A stretch of 64,000 nucleotides of DNA from Mytilinidion resinicola (taxonomy: Eukaryota > Ascomycota > Dothideomycetes > Mytilinidiales > Mytilinidiaceae). Positions 38,250 through 48,228 of this stretch are shown piece after piece. Positions within the stretch are counted from its first letter, which is position 1; each line of letters starts with the position of its first letter. The stretch spans positions 1,854,194 through 1,918,193 of the forward strand of contig NW_022985437.1 of the NCBI RefSeq assembly GCF_010093595.1. The letters run 5' to 3'. A program made the translations under genes and the position numbers. The notes beneath the pieces were generated by a model. The model had not been told where the DNA came from and made no database searches. It saw only the letters and a program-made list of their open reading frames with translations.

Positions 38250-39474
38250 TGCGGCGAGAGGAGCCCTAGAGGAGGTGGGCGTTGATGTCGATGAGTGGAG
38301 TGGAGTTGGGGGGAGAGGCCAAGATACACAGGTGAACAAGTCTTGGCCGAGCGAGTTCTGGAAGGAGCCAAGGAGCCCTAGGTCAAGTGGAGCTAAAGGC
38401 ACTCAACCTTGCCTTGGAAAAGGCCCCAGGCCTAGCTGCGTCAGGTGCTGGTGAATATTACATGCAGCTATTTGCAGTTTTATGGAACCAATATCGCAGC
38501 ACGAGTGGACAGCAGGTGAAGAGCAGAGCGAATACCGAGTGCAGACAGTCAGTGCTGAGCCAACACCGAGTGAAGAGCAGCGCGAATACCGAGTAAATAG
38601 CACAGCAAATATGTAACGGCACAATGGAAAACAGTGGCATGGCAGCACCGGATTCATGTCGAGCACACGAGCGGCATTGATACACCGTATGGCTATTTGC
38701 AGCCATCTGGACCGGCCGGAGCTGGAGCCGGTGAATGGCTGGGGGGCGCTGCGAGACACCAGGACTCCCTCCTCGCAGCAGCCCGCGGCCCTCAATGACT
38801 GACCCGGCGCTCGCGGACGGGACTGGCGCGTCATGATGCAACGGCCAGCGCCAAAGCCAGCCAGACGGGCGCCCGGACAGTATTAGGGGAGCGCCAGCGC
38901 GAAACAAAGTGGCTGGGTGAATGCTGGGGACGTGGACAGCTGGTTCTCGAGCGCACTGCAGTTCGTTCCGATCCACATGCTGCATCTGGACAACAGAGAT
39001 TCAATATTACAGGGATACCTGTGCTCACCTCGACACAGCCCTCGCACCGACATCGAGGGCCGTGGGTCGAGTAAGCAGGTCCCGCCTTTCCGCGCCGCGG
39101 ACTGTGCTGGCTCGTGCAGGGACAAGCTGTCCGGCTGGCCAGGGAGCTTTGGACATTTTCGTGAATAGCTAGTGATGCATTACGTAGGTCAAGGAGGTGG
39201 CGTTGGGTAGTTACCTAGGTAAAAGGAACAACGTGGGTATATTGAGACTAACCCGTTGCAGCAACTGAAGTAATAGTATGGTCCTTACGAGGATATTACC
39301 TAGAACTGTTCAACATGTCATCAAAATATCGACAAACACTGCTGTCGTTCAGTAAAGGCAAGGGACAGTATTCTACAGACGAACTGTTCGAAGCAAGGCT
39401 AAATGCTTCAGTCAGATTGATTGTGCATACTGCTATATATAGTTCCTACATCTTCCTGAATATAACAGAGGCAT
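38250..39474. other. Upstream region of the KH-protein gene with a short direct repeat
   Basis: 1.2 kb between divergent genes. It holds two copies of a ~25-bp direct repeat (listed) and a GC-rich stretch (38700-39150). Several overlapping ORFs exist in this GC-rich part on both strands; none shows a domain. Confidence 0.45.
38516..38595. repeat. Two-copy direct repeat of ~25 bp, 54 bp apart
   Basis: GTGAAGAGCAGAGCGAATAC plus CGAGT at 38516-38540 recurs at 38570-38594 with a single A-to-C change. The spacing is 54 bp, and the intervening sequence repeats parts of it in rearranged form (CAACACCGAGT). Confidence 0.75.
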
Positions 39475-39798
39475 ATGAACGCCATGGTATCATCCGTAAC
39501 GACTGTAGACTTACAAGAACCCCAGCGAGCAGAGGACTACTTCCCATCCCTCAAAAACCTCTTCCGCCCCAACACATCCGGCATCTCCAACCTCCTGCCC
39601 TCCCCATTCATCACCCTCATCAAGCTCGGCCAAACAACCGGATTCTCATCCCCCATCGCCACCGCCAAAGTGCCCTTCCCCTTCCCCGCCTCCTCCTTCC
39701 AGTCAAACTGCCAAAAACACGGCTGGCTAAACAGCAAAAACGCAAACTTAGCCCCCTGCCTCATTATATCCCTCAAATCCGTCAAACAACGCCCATAA
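39475..39798 (+). CDS. Hypothetical protein, 107 residues
   Basis: The ORF from ATG 39475 (or 39484) has a striking third-position C preference between 39570 and 39770 (ATC, CTC, GCC, TTC, TCC runs). That is typical of coding sequence in this genome and is lost in the overlapping frame 39315-39821. It reads LKNLFRPNTSGISNLLPSPF then ITLIKLGQTTGFSSPIATAK. No family is recognised. The 3' end (LIISLKSVKQRP) and lack of upstream exons leave open whether it is complete. Confidence 0.4.
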   Translation: MNAMVSSVTTVDLQEPQRAEDYFPSLKNLFRPNTSGISNLLPSPFITLIKLGQTTGFSSPIATAKVPFPFPASSFQSNCQKHGWLNSKNANLAPCLIISLKSVKQRP

Positions 39799-40285
39799 TA
39801 ATAGCTTTGCATGGACCATGATGACACGACGCTGAATTCCAAAGCAAGTACAAACCCAAAGCAGCATGCATAGTCTCAGTACAGGTGCATGCCTGACATC
39901 TAGCAGATCTTCATTATATTTCGGCAGACACCGGTCGACCTTTTGACCTAGATGAAAAAAGTACAAAGAAATGAAAATTGGCCTCGCTTGAAACACGGTG
40001 ATTTGTTCGCGGCTGAAATTGCCGAAAGTGGTACTTCGGGCACGATTGGTGAGGCGACGAGCTGTTTTAAGTATCTCAGCCTGCGTCGTTTTTACCAAGA
40101 CGGCGTCGACTAAGGTAGGCTATAACACGCTCTATGGAGTAGTCAATCTAGTAAACGTGATGGATGTGGTACAGGCAAACCTTTCATTAGAAAGTGGTAT
40201 CATTAGCAACATTAGCGGTGACAATGAGAGTGGTAATTACACAACAGAGCATGTCTCAGTGAAGCTTTTTGGCTATAAACAGCGT
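39799..40285. other. Intergenic
   Basis: Moderately AT-rich sequence before the MITE-like element. The ORF 39998-40291 plus lacks any feature. Nothing else is supported. Confidence 0.4.
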
Positions 40286-40287
40286 GG

Positions 40288-41028
40288 TTAGTAAACCGGC
40301 CAATCCTCAATCGGATTGACGGTCGGTTTATTAGTATAGACTCTAGATAATCCAATCAATCAATCCTCTAGCCAATCAAACCTCAAGCGGAGATTGATCC
40401 GATTGATCCGATCGGTGTATACAAATCGGAAAGGATGCGTACGGACGTGATTTTTATGGATTTTTATGGATTTTTATGTGCATAACTTCGTCATATAAGC
40501 TCAATACGCCCATGGATGAGGCTACGGAGTGCCCCAGAGTAGAGGGCAACGTGAGAGTACCATGGTGGTGAGGTTCTAGGTGAGGGGGGGCTCAGGATGT
40601 CGCTTGGGAACGTCGGGCGGAGTACCAAAGGGGGCGCATTTTTGAGGTCTAGAAGACCCAATGGTTCGCTTCAAACGTAATTCGACCCGTAGAAATCGAT
40701 TCCCGTTGTCCGTTTTGAGCTCATCTCGTCATGGTGGAGTGCTAGAAGGGGGGGCTGGGCCGTGGTTGATGAGGCTAGCAATACGTGTTCTCCCGCCTCC
40801 GCCGGCGGAACCTCGGGGCGGCAGAACGCCGTGATTCTATTGGTTCGTTAAGACACGGTGAGGGCCTTAGCGCACAGATCTCTTAGCGCGATCGTATTCA
40901 CTCATTTGTCAATCTGGATCAAACCGTTCAAACCAAAATTCTAATCAATCCAATCAATCAAGCTTCATTCTATATATAACAACCCAATCAATCTGCTCTC
41001 TAGTTGAGCCGGCCGCCGGTTTAGTAAC
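40288..41028. mobile_element. MITE-like element with short terminal inverted repeats and AATCAATC-rich ends
   Basis: The left end GGTTAGTAAACCGGCC (from 40286) is matched inverted by GCCGGTTTAGTAACC at about 41018-41032, one mismatch over the core. Both subterminal regions are packed with CCAATCAATC / GATTGATCCG motifs (40352-40410 and 40938-41000), the layout of hAT-type non-autonomous elements with subterminal binding motifs. An 11-bp string (ATTTTTATGG) repeats three times at 40450-40478. I found no ORF and no clear 8-bp target duplication, so class and exact ends are tentative. Confidence 0.5.
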
Positions 41029-41272
41029 CCCGCTGGCTATAGAGTAGACTATGGCATATATGAGAGGCGGCAATACTGTCGAAGAAACAGAAGCCTGCCT
41101 TCTTCAGGCTTCAAAACGGCTCATTATGGTAGTTACTCTCTACATTTATTGTGCAGTGATAAGACGGGCCACGTACAAAAATCGAAGGCCGAACGCTGTT
41201 GCGCAAATTGCCCCAGGCCACTTATTGTAACTGAGCGAGACGGGTCGAGAGCCAAGTTCATGATGTAAAAAC

Positions 41273-43352
41273 TCAGCTGTCTCTCGAAAGTGGGCCGACT
41301 TTGATCTGGTCCCTCATCTGCATCTGTGACAACTGCATCTTCTCTTGACTGCGTTGGGCCAATCGCTTTTGCGCACTCATTTTCTCGAACCTACCCTTAG
41401 CCCCATGCTTCATCTTCGTAATCATATCCCCAGCTTTGCCTTTGGTGATTGTATTTGTGGTTAATTGGTTGTCCTTGGAGCGCATTTTGTTGAGGAAGTC
41501 AACTTGGGCTTGAGAAGCTGGTTTCCGTCGCCAAGCCTGGCTTTTTGAGATGAACATAAACTCAAACACCTTTATTGCGTAGGTGTCCGCGGCATGGACA
41601 GCGTGCTCAAAAGTATGTGTCTGAGCAATGACTCTTGGTGTTGCAAATGGACTTTTTGAACGGATTCCCTCCGGCAGCTTCTGGGTAAACTTGACAACGA
41701 AGCGACTCCCATCGGGTTCTAAAACGAGATAGCTGCCAGTCCTCGTCGTCAAAACGTATTTGCCGTCTCCTACACCAACCCACGCATACGGACTAATAGC
41801 ACGAATGAATCGTTCTTCAGAAGTATCTTGAATGAGGTCGTGTACGGAATCGTAATCGGTAAAAGTGACCCGTCCAGGAATACTTTTCGCCGTTTTTGAC
41901 GTCTGCGACTGGAGCGCCTCTTGTTCTCGTTGCTGTTCCTTCTCTTTCCGCTCGCGAAGCTCTATCATGTCCTTAGTCCCGACGTCTTCTACAATTTCTG
42001 CTGGATCAAGCCCAAAGAGCGTAGGGGTCGAGACGATTCCAGCGTTGAGTGATGCGACCATATCAATTACGTGACAATTATGTTTTCCCTTGTGAAGGCG
42101 CATTCCTCGGCCAATCATCTGCACAAGCAGATTTCGGGACTTTGTGGGTCGGGCAAGGAGCACGCAGTCGATGTTGGGAATGTCAGTCCCTTCAGTGAAG
42201 ACGCCGCAATTAAGCAGCACAGGGAACTCTCCATTCTTGAAGGCATCGACCCTCTCACTGCGCACTTTCTTTGGCGTATCTCCAGTTACAAATCTGGCGT
42301 CAAAGCCATGCTTTCTGAAGGTAGAAGTGAGGCTAGAAACGTGACTCAGATCAACGCAGAATACCAGCGTTGATTTCCTCTCTTTTGCCCGGGCCAACCA
42401 GGCTCGAACAGTAATCTCATTAGTCTCATCTGTGTTGATAGCCCGTGAGAGAGCACCGGGTTGAAAGTCACCTGTGGCGCCAGACGAAACTCGCGAAATA
42501 TCGGCTTTGGAGTCTACAGTGGTGAAAGAAACGTCTGAAAGCCAGTTCTCCTCGATCATGTCTACATAATCTCTGTACAGGGTCAGCAACATTCCACCGG
42601 AGTTGACGAGCATCTGCGCACCTGTGATAAACGATATGATCGATTACACTACCCAAACTCTTCCCGTCAAATCTTGAAAATGTAGCAGAGACTCCAACAA
42701 GCGCTGGGACGGACGTCTGGGCCCAATCCACCGAATGTCGCAGTCCGAAATGTTCCAAAACGTCTAGGTATTGACTGCTGACGATATGATGGGCTTCATC
42801 CACAAGTATCAACTTGTATCTTGAGGGATCAAACTTGAGGATGCGCTCCCCAGAGTTGATGCTCTGTATGGATGCCACAGTTATATCGGCAGCCCCAGAA
42901 GCATGGCTGGCCCCCATTTCAACATCGATCGACTTGGACGGGTATGCGAGGATGCAATGACGCGCCGCCTGCTCCACCAGCTCTCGGCGATGGGCGAGAA
43001 TAAGGGTCTGGTCGGCATCGTTGGCGGATGGGATACGATTTATGAGATGAGTGAAGATGACCTACTTGAACGTCAGTGGGATTAAAGTACCGGAGAAGGC
43101 TTAACATACTGTTTTGCCGCTACCAGTCGCTAAAGAAATGCCGAGTCTTTTGTGCCCTTTTTCCAGATTTGAGAGGACTGACTGAATGCAATCTTCCTGG
43201 TAACTACGGAGTGTGATTTGCAGAGCTGGAGCTACACCCGGCGTCACGACGCTCGCAACGGCGGAAGTCGATGTACATCTAAAGAAGCGGTGGACGGGCT
43301 GAGACCCTGTCCTCCTCGAGAGTTTCAGCGCATACTGAGAAAAGCGGAACAT
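41273..43352 (-). CDS. irc3: Mitochondrial DEAD/H-box helicase, Irc3 family
   Basis: Three exons, 43352-43110, 43061-42622 and 42572-41273, keep frame (660 residues). The start at 43352 gives [20 protein letters not shown], a basic amphipathic presequence; the open frame extends to 43478. SF2 motifs: Q-like [21 protein letters not shown], Ia [60 protein letters not shown] and [12 protein letters not shown]. Yeast Irc3 is a branch-migrating helicase that maintains mtDNA. The 180 C-terminal residues have [20 protein letters not shown], then a basic Gln/Lys-rich tail. It diverges from rrn5 across only 183 bp, so the two probably share a promoter. Confidence 0.92.
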
Positions 43353-43535
43353 GAATAGCACGCGTCGGAGCCCATGGACGCGTGAAGTCGTGGAGAGGGT
43401 GAAAGCGGGAGAGACCTCCGAGAGCTCAGTCTTGGCATCAAAATCGCTTCCAACAAGTGGAAACTTAGTCTCGGCCACGCTTCTCCAACAACTTCACTTC
43501 CACGCCGAAATTTAGGACTTGGGTCAGGAAACCCA
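43353..43535. promoter_or_regulatory. 183-bp bidirectional promoter between irc3 and rrn5
   Basis: The only DNA between two divergent start codons. If Irc3 instead starts at 43478, the gap is 57 bp, too short for a promoter, which favours the 43352 start. No TATA box is visible. Confidence 0.55.
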
Positions 43536-45770
43536 GTGATGGCTTCCGACGAGTCTGGGGATGACGATAATGATCAAGTAACTTCCGCCATAAACAGCTC
43601 CCAGCACTCCGACCCGGACGCTGATGAAGCTGATGACGAGCAAAGTCCACCTCCTCCCCAAGTCTCCATTGCTGCAGGCTCCGACCTCGCTAGCAGACGC
43701 CAGAAGCGGCATAACAAGGTGTCGCCTTGGATTGCCTATCGGGTGTCGAGATATCGGGCGCTAAAAGGACTATACAACGACGATTACCGTATTTGGTTGA
43801 ACAAGGAAGTGAAGGCAGCGGCAGATCCTTATTGCCTAGACGAAGATGTACATCTACAGGGCTCACAGATTGGTGCGTCACGCTGGTCTGGTGAAGAAAA
43901 AGAAGTCTTTTACCGCGCACTCTCAAGATGTGGACAAGACGATATCCCAGCAATCTCCAAGGCTATCAAATCCAAATCAGAGATGGAAGTTCGAGATTAC
44001 TTTTTGCTGCTCCAGGAGAACTTCATTCAACGTCAACTTAATGCGCCGCAGCTTACGCACGCCGTTGCATTACGAGACATACCAGCCGCTGTCGAACTGG
44101 GCGAAGAGTGCCGCAAGCCCCTGGACCTTGCCGGAGAAGCAGTAGCCTGGTACCAGGAGAATTATGAGGCGAAAGAAGAACGCAAAAAGCATGGAGACTA
44201 TTGGTTACTCGATTCAGATTTGGCGTCGAAAATTGAAGACGCTATATCTGAGGAGCCCGAGGGTGACACAGATGCATTCGTCACAAACGAAGGAAGACGG
44301 CAGCATTCGGATTTCGCTGAAGAGGCAATCAAGGCTAAACCCGAGTCGTCCATCTCATCGCTTCTCTCTTCGATCCCAGCAGCTCGTCTTCTGAAGCCAA
44401 AGAAGTGGCTAGCACTTCAAAAAAACGTATTTATGAACTCAAGGCGTAAGTGGGAAACGGATAACTGGCGTGATCTCGCTGGCGTTGACGAGGAGCCATC
44501 CATGTACTATACTGCGTTCCATGATTTTCACCGTTTGACTGTCAGCATCACGCGTAGACTTGTCCATGCCACGATGTTTGAGTCCTCATCGAGACTTAGG
44601 GCGCAAGATCAAAGAAATACACGTTCGATTCCAAAGGTCACGGCAAGAGATGTTGAGACTGCACTTGAAATACTTGGGATGGCACGACATTCAAGAGAAT
44701 ACTGGGTCAAGGTGCCACGTCGGTGTGGCCTCTATGTCTTCAACAAGTCTACCAGATTTCGGAGACCTCGTATGAAGTACGATGACGTCGAAAAAGAGTT
44801 GGGTATACCATGGGCAGTTTCAAAACCCATGGGTCAGCTTCTTAAAATTACACCTAGGAACGTACCTTTTGGTGCCCGCACTGCTTACCAAGAGGAAACT
44901 AACGAAGAAGCCCCCGAAAATCTCCAAAATCAAGAAACTCAAGAAACACACGGATCCGAGGAAGATTATGAAGATCAAGGAGATCATGAACCGGACATAA
45001 GCTCCTCGGAGTCTCATGATTTTGTCCCTGATGACATTGACGCCATCCCCGGACGGGCCCGTCGGCGACAACGTAAACGCCAAACGGTTGAACAAAGTCA
45101 GATTCATGAAGCTGAGCGGGTAGATCGTCAAGCAGCTGAGCTAGAAGAGCAGCGTATTCGGGAGATGCTTGGCCTAAATGACGCGTCAAACATTAAATCC
45201 GAGGAGGACGAAGTACCACTTGCTCTAATCGAGCGCAAAGAGCTCAGTGAACTCGTAGACTGGAGAAGCTGGACCCACTATCACGCGGAGTGGGAAGGAG
45301 CCAACGACTGGAGGGAAGATAATGATCCGTCAGGGTTCGAAGAGAGACCGTCCAAGCGTCTTCGCCGGGCATCGTTTAACGATATCGTATCTGAGGATAG
45401 CGATGATTTCGCGGGCATCTCGTATGCCCGCCCCGAGATGAAAGTAGAAGAAGATGCGGCGTTGGATGGCAAACCAGACCTGGAGATGCATGACCATGAG
45501 AGCAACGCAGAGCCTTCGGACATGGAACAGCAAGGTAACCTCTCGAAAATGTCGGAAGATGGCACGGAAGGGACTTCATCACACGATAGTGCCACACTAG
45601 CTCCACAGCCTCCGCGACCTCCACGCAAGGTCCCTCTCCCAAAAGGTATCGATGACGGTACTAAAGAGGGCCCAATCGATGTCGATTCGGATATCGACGC
45701 TGTGAAGGAAGATAACTCCGACGAAATCTTATCAAGCGACTCCGAAGAAGATATGAGCAGTGAACACTAA
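43536..45770 (+). CDS. rrn5: RNA polymerase I upstream activation factor subunit Rrn5-like, SANT domain
   Basis: A single intronless exon of 744 codons (ATG at 43536 or 43539). After an acidic N-terminus (DESGDDDNDQ) it has HNKVSPWIAYRVSRYRALKG then LYNDDYRIWLNKEV, and a SANT/Myb domain SRWSGEEKEVFYRALSRCGQ with DDIPAISKAI at about 115-155. This is the order seen in Rrn5, the UAF subunit that helps recruit RNA polymerase I to rDNA promoters. A conserved second part (AFHDFHRLTVSITRRLVHAT; VTARDVETALEILGM) has a histone-fold look, as described for Rrn5. The last 300 residues are Glu/Asp-rich and low complexity, ending SDSEEDMSSEH. Assignment rests on domain order, not overall alignment. Confidence 0.78.
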   Translation: MMASDESGDDDNDQVTSAINSSQHSDPDADEADDEQSPPPPQVSIAAGSDLASRRQKRHNKVSPWIAYRVSRYRALKGLYNDDYRIWLNKEVKAAADPYCLDEDVHLQGSQIGASRWSGEEKEVFYRALSRCGQDDIPAISKAIKSKSEMEVRDYFLLLQENFIQRQLNAPQLTHAVALRDIPAAVELGEECRKPLDLAGEAVAWYQENYEAKEERKKHGDYWLLDSDLASKIEDAISEEPEGDTDAFVTNEGRRQHSDFAEEAIKAKPESSISSLLSSIPAARLLKPKKWLALQKNVFMNSRRKWETDNWRDLAGVDEEPSMYYTAFHDFHRLTVSITRRLVHATMFESSSRLRAQDQRNTRSIPKVTARDVETALEILGMARHSREYWVKVPRRCGLYVFNKSTRFRRPRMKYDDVEKELGIPWAVSKPMGQLLKITPRNVPFGARTAYQEETNEEAPENLQNQETQETHGSEEDYEDQGDHEPDISSSESHDFVPDDIDAIPGRARRRQRKRQTVEQSQIHEAERVDRQAAELEEQRIREMLGLNDASNIKSEEDEVPLALIERKELSELVDWRSWTHYHAEWEGANDWREDNDPSGFEERPSKRLRRASFNDIVSEDSDDFAGISYARPEMKVEEDAALDGKPDLEMHDHESNAEPSDMEQQGNLSKMSEDGTEGTSSHDSATLAPQPPRPPRKVPLPKGIDDGTKEGPIDVDSDIDAVKEDNSDEILSSDSEEDMSSEH

Positions 45771-45895
45771 TACAGAATCTTGATTTGCATTGTATCGTTC
45801 AATATAGCAATTGCCTGAGTGCTGCTTTTGTGATGTTTCTTGAAGATCCTTCAACGTAAGACCGCAGCATTACTCATTCGTTCCTTAGGCCAAAC

Positions 45896-47148
45896 TCATA
45901 CGAATCCTGTCAAATCCTTCTTTTCTAAAAATTTCACTACAGCCCAACTTCCATGCAACAACTATGTTAGCATATTCAAAGAAAGCGTTCAGCGCTTAAC
46001 TTACCCATTCAGCCAACTCGATACGCATCCTATTGTCCCCACCACCGCGGTTTTTGCCGGGCCGCTCGAACCCCATGAGTCGAAGATGTATTGCTAGAAT
46101 AACACGTTCGGCTTATGGACGAGAAATGCTGCGTAAGAATATCTTGCCAAATTGCCCCATTTCCTGTTCGCATACTTTTCGAATAGCGGAGCAAGAACAG
46201 AAAAGACTAGCAGACCAGTGCTCTCATTCAAAACAGCGTAACACGCAGCAAGCGGATTGCAGCCTCCCAGCGCGGTGGTCAAAGAGGATTTCGTTGGATC
46301 GAAATGGGGAAATAGCAGCAAATATATGGAACCAAGTATGGTCGTTGTGACGGTTATGAGAAAGAGCCTGTAGCGCGTCTCGGCAGTGATTAGGGCAGAT
46401 AAATCCAAAGATGCGAACGCGATGCCAGTGCTGTAGGCAGCTATGTATTGGGGAAGGTAGCCAACATTGAGTTGGAAATACTGGAGATGCCGATCGCAGG
46501 GGTAATAAAGGCGTGTGAAGAAGCTCGCGGTTGAAACTAATCTGAGAACACCGAGTGCGCTCAGTTGATTGGGAGCTTTGATGGATTCTGACTCGATCGG
46601 ACGCTTTTCTTCTTCCTCTTCCTCTCTTTTCTCTTGGTCTGGCAAATCAAAGTCCCCTGGCCTGGATGCAGCATATGCCACGTCGAAAATCAGCAGCAGG
46701 GCACAGTACCACACCGGTCCTCTCACACCCTTCATCATCCCCCGTATATGGAGTCTAATGATTACGAAGATACCCTGCCGAATCCGGTGGAAAGATACTA
46801 TTATCAACCACTCCAACATTGGCCCAAAGAGCGAATACGCCATCGTTGGTACTCCGAGCCGCCTCCATTTTTCGATCAGAAACGCGGATCGACTGCGCTT
46901 TCGTGCCGCAAGGGCAGAGAAGCGCCCGCTGAGGAGGAAAAAAGTCCCCATGAAGAAAGTTTGATTGATTGCATTGAAAGCAGTGAGGACGGGGGAGGAA
47001 AATGGACGGTGCTTTTGGAGGCATAGCCGCTCCAGCCGCCAGTTCCGCCATAGGCTATCGCATCATGGTGATATATAATGAGAATAGTCAAGAAAGTGAG
47101 TATATTGTCGATGTGATGAGTTCGATGACGCGGAATAGCCGTGGGCAT
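45896..47148 (-). pseudogene. Broken acyltransferase-3 family membrane protein
   Basis: Minus strand from 47148 reads MPTAIPRHRTHHIDNILTFL then TILIIYHHDAIAYGG, and further on FNAINQTFFMGTFFLLSGRF, both hallmarks of fungal acyltransferase-3 (OafA-like) proteins with about ten membrane helices. Between them, near 47000, the frame shifts by one base at a run of five C (CCTCCCCCG on the minus strand). At the 3' end, LVHKPNVLF is followed by TAG (46094-46096). The same frame then continues QYIFDSWGSSGPAKTAVVG, a GTAAGT intron, and WAVVKFLEKKDLTGFV before TGA (45896-45898). So the gene has one frameshift and one premature stop (CAG-to-TAG type), otherwise almost whole. Such proteins O-acylate small molecules or polysaccharides. 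A sequencing slip at the C run is possible for the first lesion. Confidence 0.7.
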
Positions 47149-47997
47149 GGATGCGATGAGATTATCAGAGAATGAGACGCTTTCTTTCAATATGTTTGAG
47201 AAGAGCGAGATTAGAATGTTCATACCGAAACTACGGAGGGGTCTCAATGTGCTGTGAAGGATGGCAGATGGAGCGCTCCGCGCGTTCCATATACACTGGA
47301 CGAGAAATAGGCAGCAGCTTTCGTGTATTTCTATTCTACAGCCCCTGCTAATCACAATGCATGTTAAGAATCAAAGACTACCATTCGCATCCTCGGAAGT
47401 ACGCGATACCCCTCTCGGGTAATTGTACGCGTGCAGTCGTCTGCTGCTGGACTGATAGAAATATTCAAGATTAATGTCCACATGGCTTCAGAATGCGTTG
47501 CTAACAAGCTAAACTATGAATGTCCTTTACATTTCCAATTCAGTCCTTCAGGTATCCACGTCGTTAGCCGAGCCCTTGTCCTTATTCTATCCTCTATCAC
47601 TCTCCAAGGTCGGTTCTTAGGCGTTTACCTCCTTTAGACGTAACGAGATTTTTGAATAGGCCGATGGAGGGCCTGATGGTGCACTCATGTGCATGTGCTA
47701 CTAAATGCGAATCTCCGCGTATACTAGTATGGAAGAAAGCCAGCTGTGGTGGCTAGATTACAGGGTGACTGGGAAGCGACTTTGACTTACTTTGAGGACT
47801 AAGTCCCTGGAAGGGTCGTTGCAGTAGACTTTACCAGACTCTACAGCGGTTTGTCTTCAATGGGACCTGGGGAGACAAGGCTGCTCCACGCTTCACGTCT
47901 CCGTTTCCCCATCTTTATATAGTCGGCCTTATCTCCAGAGCACCCAACGATCCCAGCACATAGACCCAATACGACCATCTAGGTTATGAAAGCAGAA
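47149..47997. other. Intergenic
   Basis: No supported gene. ORFs at 47431-47637 plus and the upstream extension of the acyltransferase frame (to 47355) have no domain. The region would include the promoter of the broken acyltransferase gene. Confidence 0.4.
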
Positions 47998-48228
47998 ATG
48001 CACCTTGATCTCCCAGTCGAGCTTCTTTAGATAGCCCTCAGCTTTCATGCGCAGAAGGACATTCAAAAAGCCCAATCCGTATGCCGCGGACTCAAACTGA
48101 AAGCCAGAAACCCCATAAGCTGCATATACATCTCTCCGAGCGGCACTAAGATCGACGTATTTCGGGGAGTCATCAGTCGCGCGGAGTTGAAGCGGGGGGT
48201 GGAAGAGATTATTTGTGACGATGCATAG
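47998..48228 (+). pseudogene. F-box-like gene remnant
   Basis: From ATG 47998 the plus strand reads MHLDLPVELL, TAG, IALSFHAQKDIQKAQSVCRG, then ARNPISCIYISPSGTKIDVF and RGVISRAELKRGVEEIICDD, ending TAG at 48226. LPVELL-x-IALSF...QKDI...VCR is the F-box pattern; IYISPSGTKIDVFRGVI follows as in fungal F-box proteins of unknown target. The in-frame TAG at residue 11 replaces an expected residue (Gln fits one C-to-T change). Further downstream, an open piece at about 48667-48819 (ETMGRMLLDEWIVNGKYIVD) could be the far end of the same gene. Likely inactive. Confidence 0.55.
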
